A stretch of DNA of 64,000 bases from Batrachochytrium dendrobatidis JAM81. Lineage: Eukaryota; Chytridiomycota; Chytridiomycetes; Rhizophydiales. This document shows positions 20,777 through 33,164 of this stretch, in pieces (within the stretch, counting starts at the first letter, position 1; every line of letters begins with the position of its first letter). The stretch spans positions 67,868 through 131,867 of the forward strand of contig NW_006281108.1 of the NCBI RefSeq assembly GCF_000203795.2, read 5' to 3'. Under the pieces are notes generated by a model, which saw nothing but the letters and a program-made list of their open reading frames with translations, made no database searches and was not told the DNA's origin. Made by a program: the position numbers and the translations under genes.

Positions 20777-23700
20777 TCATGGTACGGCCTCTCTCATCCA
20801 TTGTAAAAACGACTTTGGGTCTGGATTTAGATTTACACTTTCATCAGAATCTCTAACATCGTGACTTTGAGCTCGTGGCGGTAAATCATCACGGTCATTA
20901 TCAGCCTCTAAAGCAGCCTTTAGCATTTGTAAACCTCTTGTAGCTGCCCGAATCGATCCACCGCCAGTCTGTCTACTCACCGATATCTGGTCACGCACAA
21001 TCACAAGTGCTTGGGCTTCTGTGATTTTACTCTTCATCCGCCATTCGGCTTTAAATAGTATACGAGATAATGGAAGAAGATGTCGGTGCACCAGTGTAAG
21101 TGCGTGTAACCTAGAAATAAACAATTATTTAAACTTTGATATACTTACAAAAAGTAGCACAACTAAAATATAAAGCAAATACACTTTCAGCGATACGTAC
21201 CAGCTAGAAAGCCGATCCCGATGTTTAAGCTGATCGTCAGTAGGAATACTCACGTCAACACAAGCATCAATAAGTAGTGGTTGGTCAAGTCGAAAAACAA
21301 GCTTAAGTGCCGGATGTAACGCTTCCTTGACAATAAAGTCATCCATGTCATCATCGGTTCTGATTCTACGCTTATTGCTTTCGTTCTTGCTCATACCTTG
21401 ACTGACAGGTAGTGTGGCCAAACTAAGCAGGCTTCCATACACTAGGCCATCGCCATATAGCTCCGAATAATTAATGGTTTGCTTTTGAATAGTATCAAAT
21501 ACAAGATGGCGAAGTGCAAGCTCCATGGCGGAAAATAATCGACTGCGTACAAGAGGGTTGGCAACCAGATCGGTGCTATAAACTACAATAGAGTTGGATA
21601 TTGCAGGTACATGATTGTTTAACACATCAGCTTTTGAATCAGAATTAGACTGACGTGTTTTTGAAACATTGTGTGGCCAGAATGGTATAACTGGAGTAGG
21701 TATATGTGGACGAACAATTTGAGGAACTTCCAGCGGGTTTGTCAATGGGGAAACTGTAGATTGATCAATAGACGTAAAATCTAGATGTGATTGAGATTGG
21801 CCAGTCATTAGTGCATGTGAGGCTGAAAAACGAGATTCACTTCCATCAGCTAAATTTTCAGTTGGGTATTGTCCTTGACTAAATTCATCTGCATTAGCAT
21901 ATCCATATGTCGAGTTAAAATTATTCGGAATAGCATGTTGATGATTTTTAAGAATAGGACTTGTGTCACGCCCAAGAGTTGTAAACGCAGAAACTGTTGT
22001 GGTAAGTGCTGGATCATCAGAATCAATAATAATGCCATCACCCAAATGACGACCAGTTAGCACTTGCTTTTCTTTGTACATCGTGCCAATATTTTGATAG
22101 GGCAATGGCATGGCAGATGGTGCTAAAAATGAAGTTCCTGGGTTTTCTGTACAAGCATTGTTAATACGAGAGGGTGTGCCATTTGGAGAGTCGTATGGAT
22201 CATTATCGCCAAAATTAAGATCTTCAACCACCATAGATCGATCAACAGCTGTATTTTTAATAGGTAAATGACACGTATCATGCTTAGATTCTTCAAAGTT
22301 GTGTTCTTTAAACGAATGCTGATCTAAACCACTCATTCTCATTGTATGGAATAAAGCAGCAGTAGGGTGAGTTTCTGGCATGACGTTGGGTATTCTGGGT
22401 TGCAATCCATCTTTTTTTTGATCTTGCAAACCTGGCGCGTCAGTATCGCAGACCTCGTCTTCAAAATTCGGCCGAGGAGAACTGATTGCTGTTGTGTTTT
22501 GCAAAAGCATGTTTGCTCCACGCGTATTGGATGAATATTCTTTTAAAAGTTTGTCACCTTTTGTCATGCTCACTAATGGTGTTGCTGGCACAACAGAATC
22601 AAATGAAAGCATGTCTTTTGGTGCATCAAACTTTATCTTGTCATCTTGCACTTCTGATACTTGATGTTCAGCAGCCGCCACGTTAGCCCACACAGCATCG
22701 GCAAACTTGTAGTTTGTATCAATCAAAGTGAGTTTATCGCGCTGTTCAAGCACAATATCATCCAAGATGATCGAAAATCGGTCGTTTGAAAGAATTTGAT
22801 TTGATTTATCAGCCGAATTGAATTGCAATGAAGCAGTTTTAGTAGCATATTCTTGTAGTAGTGTAGAATTAATGTCTGGTTGAGTCTCCTTTCCAATATT
22901 ATCAATAGTAGCAGCAAACATGGCTGCATAATCTGCTGATATATCTCTATTCGTCTCTAGATGTGGAGATTGAGACCAATCCAACAAATTTGTGGAGTGG
23001 TTGTGAGAGTTGTTTACAGATTCAAACACAGTAGGGTTTGGTAAAGTCTGAGTAGATTGGCTTGCCACATCACAAGTGGGCTTTTTAGCATCATTGGTTT
23101 GTTCAATAATCGGATTTGGAAGAGGTCCAACATACAGAGCCTGGCTCTTTTGATTCTCTCTAGAACCAATACTCGCCTTTTCGAATTGACGTTGCAAATC
23201 TGCATAAATCGATTGAATGATTTCGGTATCGGCTGGATCATCCACTGAGTTGAAAAAATTTAAAGTGGGTTTAGATTGATCTTGACTTGATTTAAAGGTT
23301 TTTGGGGCGGGATGGCTTTGTGCTGCTAAAGTGGATAGCAACGGTGGGGTAAAATTAGGCATTGGATTATGACCGTCTTCAAGTGCCGTGCTAGGCAATG
23401 AATGTTTCATTGATTGAACATGCGTAGACTCGGATGTAGCATGCTCGTTTTTAGGCTGATGTCGCGTATCAGCATCAGTATCCTCTGACATATCTACGGG
23501 AACAGGCGGGTTGGGTACTGATGTATTTTCTTGGCTAAATCCTTTTTTAATAACGGTATCGAGGTTTGAAGGCTGAAAAGCATTCAATGGACTTTGAATA
23601 TTGTAAAAAGGAAGCAAGTGATATCGTCTTCCATGCGTCACCACAGTCTGGCATAATTTTACAAAATTTGGATCTTGATCAATATCGTCAAAAGGAAATG

Positions 23701-26700
23701 GATTCATCGCAGTCATGGTATCTCTTCCGTGGGGATTTAAATTAAAACAAACTAATCCGTCATTTCCGGAAATGCCAAGAACAATTTTGTATAAGCCATG
23801 TAAAAAGGGAAGATCGGCTGCATTTGGATCCTGCCATGCAAGCGATACTTTGGACGACGGTATCAATATTGACTCATCTTTAACTCTATCAGTCTTGGCA
23901 TTCACCAATCTAGCGCATAGCTCGACACATTCTGTGCGTACAAGGATACTTGGATCGTGTCGTAACCGTAATAACAGTGGGGTAAATGCATCTAAAACAA
24001 TAGCATCGCAGAATGGCGGTGTGGGTCGTTTTTTCAACGATATGTTTTCAGTCAACATCCAAGAACCTTCTAATACACCAGAAACAACACACATGATCCC
24101 ACTACGACGAAATTGGTCTTCATCCACCCCACTGATATTGCTTCCAGCGTTGATGCGTTGATTAGAATACTGAGTCGATTTAGTAGCTTGGTCTTGCAAT
24201 TTCACGAGACGATTAAATAAATCCAATGCAAACCGCGCAATCGATCTTTGATTAGCACACGCAGGTGTTTTTAAAAGTCTATCGCAAAAAACAGGACATT
24301 GAAACATAATGTGTCTAGTAATATAGTACGCCCACAACCCAATAGTTTCCATTTCCCGTGGTGACATGGCCAAAGATTTTTGCCTAAAGCATCACCAGTT
24401 TAGCAATCGCACTCAAAACGTTAATACAGCATCACAAATACAGTCATGCGGTAGATAATATAGACATTACCCAAAAAACATTTTGTCCAAGTAGGTTAAA
24501 AAAAATGAGTATGGCGATGCAATACGAGGTCGACTAGCTGTGCCACTTGATTCCATTTTATTTGAAGTCATTCCGCAGTTTCCGTATAGTTCATGATAAC
24601 AAAAAGTATGCCGTGGATCAGATGAGCGTGAATTGAGTCCCACAATAACCATGACTTGTGCAATATGCATTCGAATCTGATAAGATGGGTCGTCAAACAA
24701 TGAAATCAAACAATTGGAGATCTGTATTAAACATAATTTGGCATTAGCCATCAATTCTAAATTCTAGTTTAAAACGCAAAGGTATTATTGCTAATCAAAT
24801 ACACTTGCCGCGCTATCTATCGGAAGAATAAAACCCAAAACTCGAGCAGCAAATATACGTATACTGACAAGTGTACTCGGACAAATAAGTTTGGAAGAAA
24901 TTGTGCTAATCTCTATTTGTGCTGTATCACTAGTAGTTTCATTCAGCGAGCGATGACAAGCAAGTGTCACTAGCCACTTTAAAACGCTTTCGCGTAGCCA
25001 TGGATTCGATGCTAGTGCAATAAAAGATGGATCATGATTAGTGTTGGTATACAGCATAAATAGCTTGAAAAAGGCGCTTTACAACATTAAACTCACCACT
25101 TGATGTTTGATGATGATTCTGAAATGCAATCATTTCAGATATAGAGCCTTCTTGCCCAAGAAAGCGTAATAAAAGTTGCTCACATACTCGCCAATTAGAC
25201 TCTAGTCCAACCAGCTGCATGACAAAGGGTAATAAAAACACCTGCACAACGCGATAGGATGAACAGTTCAACGCCCATGCTGCCAATAATTCAGCAGATG
25301 AAGATTGCAATACAAGAAAATTTACACTTGATACTGGAGTTGAAGATGACATATTAATTGTGCTTGATGTTGAAATCCCCGCAAAGCTCTTTGCACTGTA
25401 TTCATTAGTGCTGTTTGCGCCAGTGTAAATGGCATCAGCAATAATTTCAATATATTCACAAATTTCCAACAGAATATTTGTATCAGTCATGAGTACTGGT
25501 GGATAGGCACTTGAATCGGACCTTTCTTTGATATATTTACGAATACTAGCAACAGCTGTTTTTAAAACACTGCTGGCATGATTACGTAATGTGGGATGCC
25601 AGATAGCCAGTCTACAAATATGCGTTATTGTGTGCTTCAGAATCAGCAGCGGATGAAGTAAAATTTTGACTGTTTTTGGAGGCAGTCGTGTATGAAAAGA
25701 ACTAGGTATAAAGTGCATACAGTCACCATACACTGACAGCACAATCTATATTTTAATACCAATTTAGTTAAATATATCAACTGAATGCATTCAACAGGCT
25801 CAAGTATCCTATATTTACTTTGAGTTGATCTACGTTGTTCAAAGTATGATCAGTACTACTCAGATACTTTAAAACTCGCCGTATAAAAGACTCGGCAATG
25901 TTCAGAGCAGTACGATCTTTGTTTTGATCGTACAACCCAACAGCGTTTCGCAGTACAATCATAAAATCTCCAAGTTGCTCACGAGCTTTTGATGCCATGT
26001 GCACAGACCAGTTTTGACAGACTGAAAGTGTTGAAGATACAGAACTTTTACCAAATACATGTGATTTGGTGTGTGGGCAGATGATGGACATGAATCCTTG
26101 ACATACAACATCGGTCACAGTCGACATGGACCATGCTGAACTGGTGTCCGCGTTGACATTACGTAAAATTGGAGTCATGAACACTGCCAACAGTTTGTTT
26201 CTGTAATTATGGTAAAACATATTAATACTGAATCAAATATTTTCTAGATATACATTGCAGATGGATCACAAAAAGCCAACCTATCCATACGACGACTTAA
26301 AAGAACAAACAGTGCAACGAGCAGAATCCGTATTTTTCCAGCGTGTATTTTATCTTGACTCAGTTTTTGTTGCAATAGGGGATCTATAGGCAAGATAGAT
26401 TTTAATGCATCTCGATGCCATGCAGCTTCAAGACATATTGCATAATTGAGTGCAGATATACATGCTTGTGCAGCCTGGACACTCCGAGATGCACTTTTGC
26501 TAGTAAAAGGATCAAACAGCGTATCCATTACCCGAGTCGAGTCCGATAATTTGTGATGATTGTCTGATTGCAAATCATTTTCGGACTGCATAGCATTAGA
26601 GCGATCCGATGATGGGAATTGCTCAACAATAATCGGAAGCAACTCATGAAGCAAGCTTCGATTCACAGTATGTATAGTGACAAGAGCAGCAGACGAAGAT

Positions 26701-26996
26701 GCAGTTGATGGATTGGAAAATAGTCCGGATCTAGTTGGAGAGCTAACATCTGCAAACCCATTCAGACTCTTATCCAAGTGCATCAGACTATCACACAATG
26801 ACACAACTAAATGAGAATGGCATGGATGCCAAAGTGAAGTAATAGGCTGAATCCTATCTATACCAGCAGTTGTTGAAAAACGAGAGTCTGGTGTTGCTGG
26901 TTCTGATGATTTACTATATGTATTATGATGGATATGCTCTGAACCAAGGGATGGATCTACAAATCGAATATTTCTTATTGTTTTGCTGGTTACCAT
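20777..26996 (-). CDS. large alpha-helical (HEAT/ARM-like) protein of unknown function
   Basis: Seven exons on the minus strand: 26254-26996, 25819-26200, 25097-25745, 24805-25011, 24471-24756, 21201-24383 and 20777-21110. All introns are GT-AG and phases agree, giving 1,927 residues. The first about 900 residues are leucine-rich helix pairs (for example SAWSMSTVTDVVCQGFMSII, ELLAAWALNCSSYRVVQVFL, LISLFDDPSYQIRMHIAQVMVIVGL), suggesting an alpha-solenoid. A long disordered Ser/Asn/Gln/Asp-rich middle follows and includes NLLDW, resembling clathrin or adaptor-binding motifs. The last 200 residues are helical again, with KHRDRLSSW joined to LHALTLVHRHLLPLSRILF. I do not recognise the family. Candidates would be HEAT scaffolds of trafficking or signalling, but nothing here decides. 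Confidence 0.6.
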
Positions 26997-28094
26997 CCAA
27001 TTATGATTACAGTTGAAGACAGTGAATGAAAAGATGAAAATATTCTATTTCAACTCAATTTCGTCATGTTTTGGAAACATTTCAATATCATCAAACAGAT
27101 TGCTGTTGTAGCATCCCAAACGTGGATTCTCTGCAAAACTGCACGATTGTCTTTAGGTTAATCCAGACCAAGTGGAATGTTGAACCTCTCGCGTCAGACC
27201 AAGTATCTCGTCAAAACATGATACACGCTAATGGTTGTCGATAATCTCCGTCTTCATTCATATTGTCACCAACTGTGAATGGTAGAATAAACCATGTGCT
27301 CAAAAGTCTGAATAGAATTGACACTTGTTGGATTGAATTTGTGTGCATTCAAAATACGAATAGTATAAAAGCAGATTTGAATGGATAATTAAAGCAATAG
27401 TATATTTACAACTATATTCACGTAAAATGAAATACTAAACTAGAATACATGATAAACGGTCATGTTTGACTAATACCAATCTTACTGGACAACATTGTTT
27501 TATAAACTCTTTTAGTTCACTCGTCTCCATGCTCATTCTTGTACAAGAATACAGAACGAATATTCACATTCCTGTTTCAATACATTTCACGTCCTTGACA
27601 TATTTTCAATCTCCAACTTTACTTTTCTCAGCAAACATTTGAAGTGGACATTGCGCGACCGGCATGTATAGTTGCATTCCCGAGATTATTCTCTTGAATT
27701 AGAGCGTATCTGACATTAGAATACAAGAGTTTCAATAAAAGAAATATTGAATAACAAAGAGTGTTTATTCCAGAGCAATCATTACAAGATGAATACAAAA
27801 GTGTTGTTTTACATGAATACGACAGCAAGAATGCAAGTTCATATCAGTAGTTTGCCTTGGTATATTCCAAATCATTCAAGGTTAATATTGATTATTTGAA
27901 CATATCAAACCCCAATGTTTTGATATTAATTTTAAATCTACTGTTTGCGCGTGTTGAGCCCATTCACGTAATATCATAACGAGCAGCAAGATCTGTTCGT
28001 CCTTCAAGATCTTATCACGTGTCTTGTTGGGAAACAACCGCTATCTACAGTTTAGTTAAAACTTGTCCAAATACGTTGCATTCACCTCGACAAA
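26997..28094. other. intergenic region holding copy 2 of the 546-bp repeat
   Basis: The divergent gap between the HEAT-like gene (minus) and the GT32 gene (plus). About half is the dispersed repeat at 27300-27846. Outside it I see no gene. Confidence 0.7.
27300..27846 (+). repeat. 546-bp dispersed intergenic repeat, copy 2
   Basis: Direct-orientation copy of 12265-12810, one base longer through an extra T in GAGTGTTTATTCC. It keeps both internal box C elements (minus strand at about 27406-27430, plus strand at 27803-27825). The two copies are 15 kb apart, and such similarity in non-coding DNA implies a recent copying event or gene conversion. Confidence 0.9.
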
Positions 28095-29515
28095 ATGTTA
28101 CTTCCTTCATATCGACGAATTGTTTCTAGATATGACCAAAAAACCTTGAGTAATTTCTTTAATTGCCTGACCGGCTTTGGAAACCCAAAGCATAATGCCA
28201 GCAATTATCAAACCACTCAAATTCATCGAATTCCACGTCGATTTATTGGTGTTTTTGTTGTTCTGGCTCTCCTAATGACAATGTACTTGGCCATGTACAT
28301 AAACATAATGGTCTCGCTCCAACCTTTAATCAACAATTCAAACTGGTTGGCGCAGAATACTCAGCTCAAAGACAATAGCCATTCTTGCGCTTGGAAAACG
28401 CCATCTGTGGCCAATACTGCACACTTGAAGTTTGCTCGTATCCCTCATGTACTTCACCAGTCGTGGAAAAACAACACACTGCCTCTGGTATTGTTTGAAT
28501 TGTTTGAAACTCTGTAATGCATGTTTTTTTCATTTTATTGATAACATGTTAATTTTGGGAATGTGTTTTGTTATCGTGTTTCTTTGCAACCGCAACATGC
28601 TTTGTCAACAAAATCCATCCAATTAGAAATTCTCAAAATGGCAAAAAAGCTGGCTGGATCTACATCAAGACTGGGAGTATAAACTATGGACTGACAATGA
28701 CAACATGGAGTTGTGTCGAGATCACTTCCCTTGGATGTTTGAGCGGTTTCAAGAGTTTCTTACAAACATTAATCGCGCTGACACGGCTCGATACATGTAT
28801 ATGCACTTGGTACGCTCATTCTATTGTTTTGTCCAAATGTATTTTTAATGCCGACGTAAACTAAACACTTGCTATTCTCACCACTTTACTCGTGCAATAT
28901 TAGTATGGTGGATTTTATGCTGACTTGGATGTAGAGTGTCTTCAGTCTCATGCACCAATTGCATCTATTGGTGGTGTAGTTGTTCCTTTGATGTCGCGCG
29001 ACTACACCTATGAGCACAATATTCCTAATCCATGGTTGGGATCAGCACCCGGCCATCCGTTTTGGATCTATCTTTTAGAAAAAATTAAAAACGCTACATT
29101 GAGCTCACAAGTCGAGGTATCAACTGGCCCTGTAGTTCTCTATAAAGCGCTAAAGGAGTTTGAGCAGGAAAAAATGAATGAAAACATATTGCCCATCACA
29201 TACATTGCTCCAGGTACCTGCATCTATCGCCTATTGATCGCACTCAATAATTTGAAAATTGTAATGTTACTAACTTTACACTATTGATTGAAAACATTAG
29301 AAATGATTCTGCCATACGACTGGCATAATAATAAAGGACTGGGTCACTTGTGTTCTGCACAGTCGGGAGGATTTGATCCTGAAGAATGCAAAAAGCGAAT
29401 TGACCCAGACAAAAATGCATACGCTATTACGTACTGGTCGCATACCTGGGAAGGAAAGGAAGATCAGGTTTCACAGCCATTTAAAAACACTAAAGCGGAT
29501 CATGTGGATGCATAA
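28095..29515 (+). CDS. glycosyltransferase family 32 (OCH1-like) type II membrane protein
   Basis: Four exons (28095-28487, 28627-28809, 28904-29213, 29301-29515) splice in phase to 366 residues. An N-terminal cytoplasmic segment with basic residues is followed by one membrane span (FIGVFVVLALLMTMYLAMYI), giving Golgi type II topology. The catalytic part has IPHVLHQSWK, WLDLHQDWEYKLWTDND, RADTARYMYMHLYGGFYADLD (the DLD metal and sugar-nucleotide motif) and WSHTWEG near the end, all typical of the DXD glycosyltransferase/OCH1 family. Relatives transfer mannose or other hexoses to N-glycans or sphingolipids; the exact donor and acceptor cannot be told here. It faces a divergent promoter that contains the dispersed repeat. 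Confidence 0.88.
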
Positions 29516-29599
29516 AGCATGCCCGCAGTTGTTTAAATACAAATCAAATATATATTTCCAAGTAATTGGACAGTAATGAAGTTGGCCATTTATATGATT

Positions 29600-29805
29600 A
29601 AATACAATATTGATCATGCAACACAAAATTAAACTATAATTAAACCTCCCTTTACGCTTTCGGCATGACCGCATAGTGTACGATCGCCGGATTGAAACCA
29701 AACATTGAGTTCGATTGCTTTCAAACTCATGTGCTTGGGCTCTAGTTTAAAACAACAATGGCTACACATCACAGGAATGCAACTATTGCTCCCATGTCAA
29801 TCACT
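29600..29805 (+). repeat. 206-bp direct repeat, copy 1
   Basis: Matches 30899-31105 with about eight to ten differences, including one T indel (CCCTTTACG versus CCCTTTTACG). The shared core includes TTTCGGCATGACCGCATAGT and GGCTACACATCACAGGAATG. The two copies bracket the PLAC8 gene in the same orientation. A weaker partial relative (GAAACCAAATATTGAGTT) occurs near 57312. Confidence 0.88.
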
Positions 29806-29908
29806 AACGTCTGCTCTTAATGTCAAGGATATGAGATTTACTGAAACTGGTATAAACACTCGTTTAGCTTTTATACAAAATGAGTAAAAAGTCCAAAAAC
29901 AATGCTGT

Positions 29909-29998
29909 CTAGTAAATTTAACGGCACCATCATTTCAGGAGATTGACTGTTTATCAACACCCTTATTCAATGTTTCATTTAACGTGAATACGGCAGTG
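29909..29998 (+). promoter_or_regulatory. recurrent module upstream of the PLAC8 gene
   Basis: Box A CTAGTAAATTTA is at 29909-29920, box B TGACTGTTTATCA at 29944-29956 and box C TTCATTTAACGTGAATACGG at 29974-29993. The PLAC8 start codon follows at 30048, about 50 bases on. Confidence 0.6.
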
Positions 29999-30047
29999 AA
30001 AAATCGTACCTTGGATTTTCTCTAGTAACTTCTTATTCGACGCAGAA

Positions 30048-30714
30048 ATGGCATATCAGCAACAATATCCTTCTCAGCCAGGCATGCAGATGGTAAGACT
30101 GAATTTTTCCATTGCAGTACACTCATTGTATGAATTGTTAACCCGAAATGGTTTATCTGGCATGAATGTTATCTAAGCAGTATGGTGCTCCTCAAATGAA
30201 AAAAGAAAGCTTCACTCATGGCTTATTTGACTGCTTTGGTGACTTTGGTACTTGCATTTTGTCTTGCTGCTGCCCTTGTGTTACCTATGGCCAGAATCTA
30301 CAGCGTGCAGAAGGCAAGGACGGATGCTGCATGGTAAGCAACTACACAATCTACTTGAACAGCAAATGATGTTTGCTATACCTTGATGCCTGACTGGTCT
30401 TTGAAATAAGCACTAGAATGTTTTCACTCGATGACGCCTCATCGCTATACTTTACTCATCATTTGTCATGCATACCATGTTGCAGTATCTAACTGATTTT
30501 TATTCTTGCTATGCTGCTTAATAAGGATGCAACCTTTTATCTTTTCACCATGTTCTGTGGTCTTCATTCTTGCTGTGGATGCTATGGGCGTGGCCGTGTC
30601 CGCCATGCAACCAACATAACAGAAGGCTCTGTTGGCGACTGCTGTGCACATTTGTTTTGTGCTCCATGTGCTCTCACACAAGAGAAGCGGGAATTGGATT
30701 CATGTGGCAGATAG
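30048..30714 (+). CDS. PLAC8 (cornifelin-like) cysteine-rich protein
   Basis: Three exons (30048-30092, 30178-30333, 30526-30714) splice to 129 residues. A short Gln/Pro N-terminus (MAYQQQYPSQPGMQM) is followed by the PLAC8 domain: HGLFDCFGDFGTCILSCCCP with CVTYGQNLQRAEG, then a hydrophobic stretch (FYLFTMFCGLHSCCGCY) and CCAHLFCAPCALTQEKREL. The CCCPC cluster and the final CxxCxLxQExREL pattern are diagnostic. Relatives in plants and fungi affect cell size, cadmium resistance or calcium influx and sit at membranes. Here the role is unknown. The acceptor of exon 2 could be three bases later, changing one Gln. The gene is bracketed by the 206-bp direct repeats. Confidence 0.9.
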
Positions 30715-30898
30715 GCTCTTATTCTATGGCTCAATTGGCAATGAGCTGAAGTAAAATTTGGCCTAATTTGGAAACTATAACCGCCGTATTCAAGCAAAAT
30801 GGACTCGTTTGTATTCAACTTGAAATGACTTTTGCTTTGGAATAAAGTGGTTGAATGTCTGTTATGCTTTTCTACTACAGGTTGATAGTTTCAACTTT

Positions 30899-31105
30899 AA
30901 ATACAATATTCATCATACAACACAAAATTAAACTATAATTAAACCTCCCTTTTACGCTTTCGGCATGACCGCATAGTGTACGATCGCCGGATTGAAACCA
31001 AACATTGGGTTCGATTGCTTTCAAACTCGTGCGCTTGGGCTCTAGTTTAAAACAACAATGGCTACACATCACAGGAATGCAACTATTGCTCCCATGTCAA
31101 TCATT
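30899..31105 (+). repeat. 206-bp direct repeat, copy 2
   Basis: Same orientation as 29600-29805, about 1.3 kb downstream. Identity ends at TCAATCA on the right and AATACAATATT on the left. No coding potential is seen. Confidence 0.88.
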
Positions 31106-31180
31106 AGGAGAAACTCCAGCCAACTAGAGTTTAAAAGACATGGATGGTTTCATGATACTGCTTATTATCATTTTGTCTTG

Positions 31181-31206
31181 CATTCCATTCTGCGTGAATA
31201 CAACTA
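31181..31206 (+). promoter_or_regulatory. box C of the recurrent module (isolated)
   Basis: Reads CATTCCATTCTGCGTGAATA and then CAACTAG. Box B is only weakly suggested upstream by CTGCTTATTATCA. There is no plus-strand start nearby. Confidence 0.4.
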
Positions 31207-31282
31207 GAGCAAATACAAAGCATGATGGTTTATTTACATTCAAATTGCCATAAAACACAAGATGTGTATCAAATAGACCAGC

Positions 31283-32597
31283 TTATCCATGAGAGCTTAA
31301 ATAATTGGATAGAGAAGTATCTGACATCATGTTTGCACTTGCACTTGATATATCGGCATATGATATAGAAGGATGGCAAATATCAGGTTCCAAGTTATCA
31401 CAACTTTCTGCAAAATGTGACGATCTAGCTAGGATATGATTATTATCATTTGTAGCGCAAATGCCTTTTTGTAAAGGTGTTTTTATCCGATTTAATTGTG
31501 GTGTAAGCTGCTGATTAACAATAATACTTGGTGGTTGGTTACATCCTGCATCCGATTTGGCCAGAGTAAAGTCCCGTTTTGTATCGATATGAACCGCTGT
31601 TTCATTTTCCCTAGACATTCCACCTTGTGATGGTTTGATCCTTTTTTGGTCCAAAAAGCTATTGTTGGTTACTATAGATGACATATCGCGACTTGGAGTG
31701 ATGGAGACCGAGTGCATAGTATATGAATTGTCATAGAGACTCAACGATGTATCATGCATAGGTGCCAAAGTCGTATATGTTGACTGAACACCATTGTATT
31801 CCTGTAACGGGAGAATGATATCACGATGCATCGTATCCGATTCAGGCGTTTGAAGTGACTCGTTCGACTGCGAATAAGCCAACTCACTGGTTAAATGATG
31901 AATAGACTATTGAAAATGTATTTCAGTTAAAGAATTATACATAAAACACATGATTAGGTAGGGTAGATTACTTGGCAATCTTGAACTTGTGATGACACAT
32001 TCGGTAAAGTAGTCTTTTTTCTTGATCGACTTTCTAGACTATTTGATTTGAGCTGTAAAGTAAACAGAATTAGCAATAATAAGCTTTTACACATTTAAAA
32101 AATACGAGACATACATTTTTAAATGGCCAGGCATTTCCCCATGCCATGGAGAAACAAGGAGTACTGCCATTAGGGTTGCGCAAACCAGCACAATCTACTG
32201 ATGGATGTAATCGTTTCATATACCATCTCCGAATCACAAGATATACCATCACAACCACAGCAATACCACAGGTCAAAACAGATGCATAAATAGCCAATAG
32301 CAGCGGGTTGCCGTGTAGAATGGTAGATGGACTGGCTACATTGGTCAAGGGACGGTTTGTGGAAACAGCAGTTGTATGTTCTATATAAGTAGAAGTCGGC
32401 GGATGATAAGATTCAGATGACTTGACGGTCTGAGATGAGAGAGTTGGACGATACGATACTGAAATGGATGATTCTGTAACATTGGACAGTTTGCTGGTTA
32501 ACACAATACTCGTATTTGAACGGGTTAAACCAATCCTGACAGTGTTAGATACAACAGTAGTCGAGTCTTGAGTAATTAAAGTTGAATTGGTTCTCAT
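31283..32597 (-). CDS. single-pass membrane protein with Ser/Thr-rich ectodomain (5' end unresolved)
   Basis: Minus-strand exons 32115-32597 (possibly longer), 31972-32052 and 31283-31906 keep one frame. The order is a Ser/Thr-rich region likely to be O-glycosylated (NSTLITQDSTTVVSNT onward), one strong membrane span (NPLLLAIYASVLTCGIAVVV and MVYLVI), a basic stop-transfer RRWYMKRLH, then a disordered cytoplasmic tail of about 260 residues. The layout resembles fungal wall-stress or Wsc/Mid2-like sensors, but without a recognisable WSC or cysteine-rich head. In-frame sequence continues upstream to 32672 without an ATG, so a first exon with the signal peptide is probably missing from this model. 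The start at 32597 is the first in-frame ATG only. Confidence 0.5.
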
Positions 32598-32672
32598 TTC
32601 GACTGTCCGAATTGACGATACAAGACTGACAGTAGTATTTCTGCTAAATATGGGTTTTATAAGCGAGCCCAA

Positions 32673-33164
32673 GACATGAATTCAATTACAGTTTATATGG
32701 TTTGGAATGTCAGATTCGAGCTATCAGGGAATTTATCAGATTTAAAGCAGGATGGTTTCAAGGGAAAGAACAAGTTTGTTATACTTGGAATCTCAATCAG
32801 ATAAATGAAAGACTATAACGATATACCGACTATAGAATAAGTCGAGACGACATTAAGAATTAGAACGCCGCAAGGAAACTCCGCCTAGATCCAAGCTATT
32901 GCTAAAGCATGAATGCATCTGAAAGACTTGAATTGGCTTTCAAGATCGACTATGGAATGGATTTAGCTTTCCCGTTGAATCGTCTGTCATTAACAATATC
33001 CAACTGTTAAGCAACAGACGACTTGATAAATTCAATTCGTCAAACTGTCAAGTCACAATCCATCAACTGTTAGCCCAGCTAGCATCACATTGGGGTTTGC
33101 TTGACTCTATTCTCCTGTTGCTACAAGTATTCCAACCTACTCTTATCAATACTCTGCTCAAAGT
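32673..33164. other. divergent intergenic region
   Basis: Lies between the membrane-protein gene (minus) and the PA-TM-RING gene (plus). It probably contains the unseen first exon of the former. I could not find an exon whose phase fits. No repeat is noted. Confidence 0.5.

Larger units (their letters stand above)
29516..30047. other. intergenic region with direct repeat copy 1 and a full module
   Basis: Contains the 206-bp repeat (29600-29805) and the A-B-C module (29909-29998), the latter aligned toward the PLAC8 gene. No other gene is seen. Confidence 0.7.
30715..31282. other. intergenic region with direct repeat copy 2
   Basis: Contains the 206-bp repeat at 30899-31105 and a box C at 31181-31206. 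The flanking genes converge here (PLAC8 plus, membrane protein minus), so the box C is not upstream of a start codon. Confidence 0.7.

Noticed and set aside
32820..32920. Possible signal-peptide exon (minus strand) for the membrane protein
   Set aside because: A hydrophobic stretch exists but a stop precedes it in frame and no donor/acceptor phase fits.
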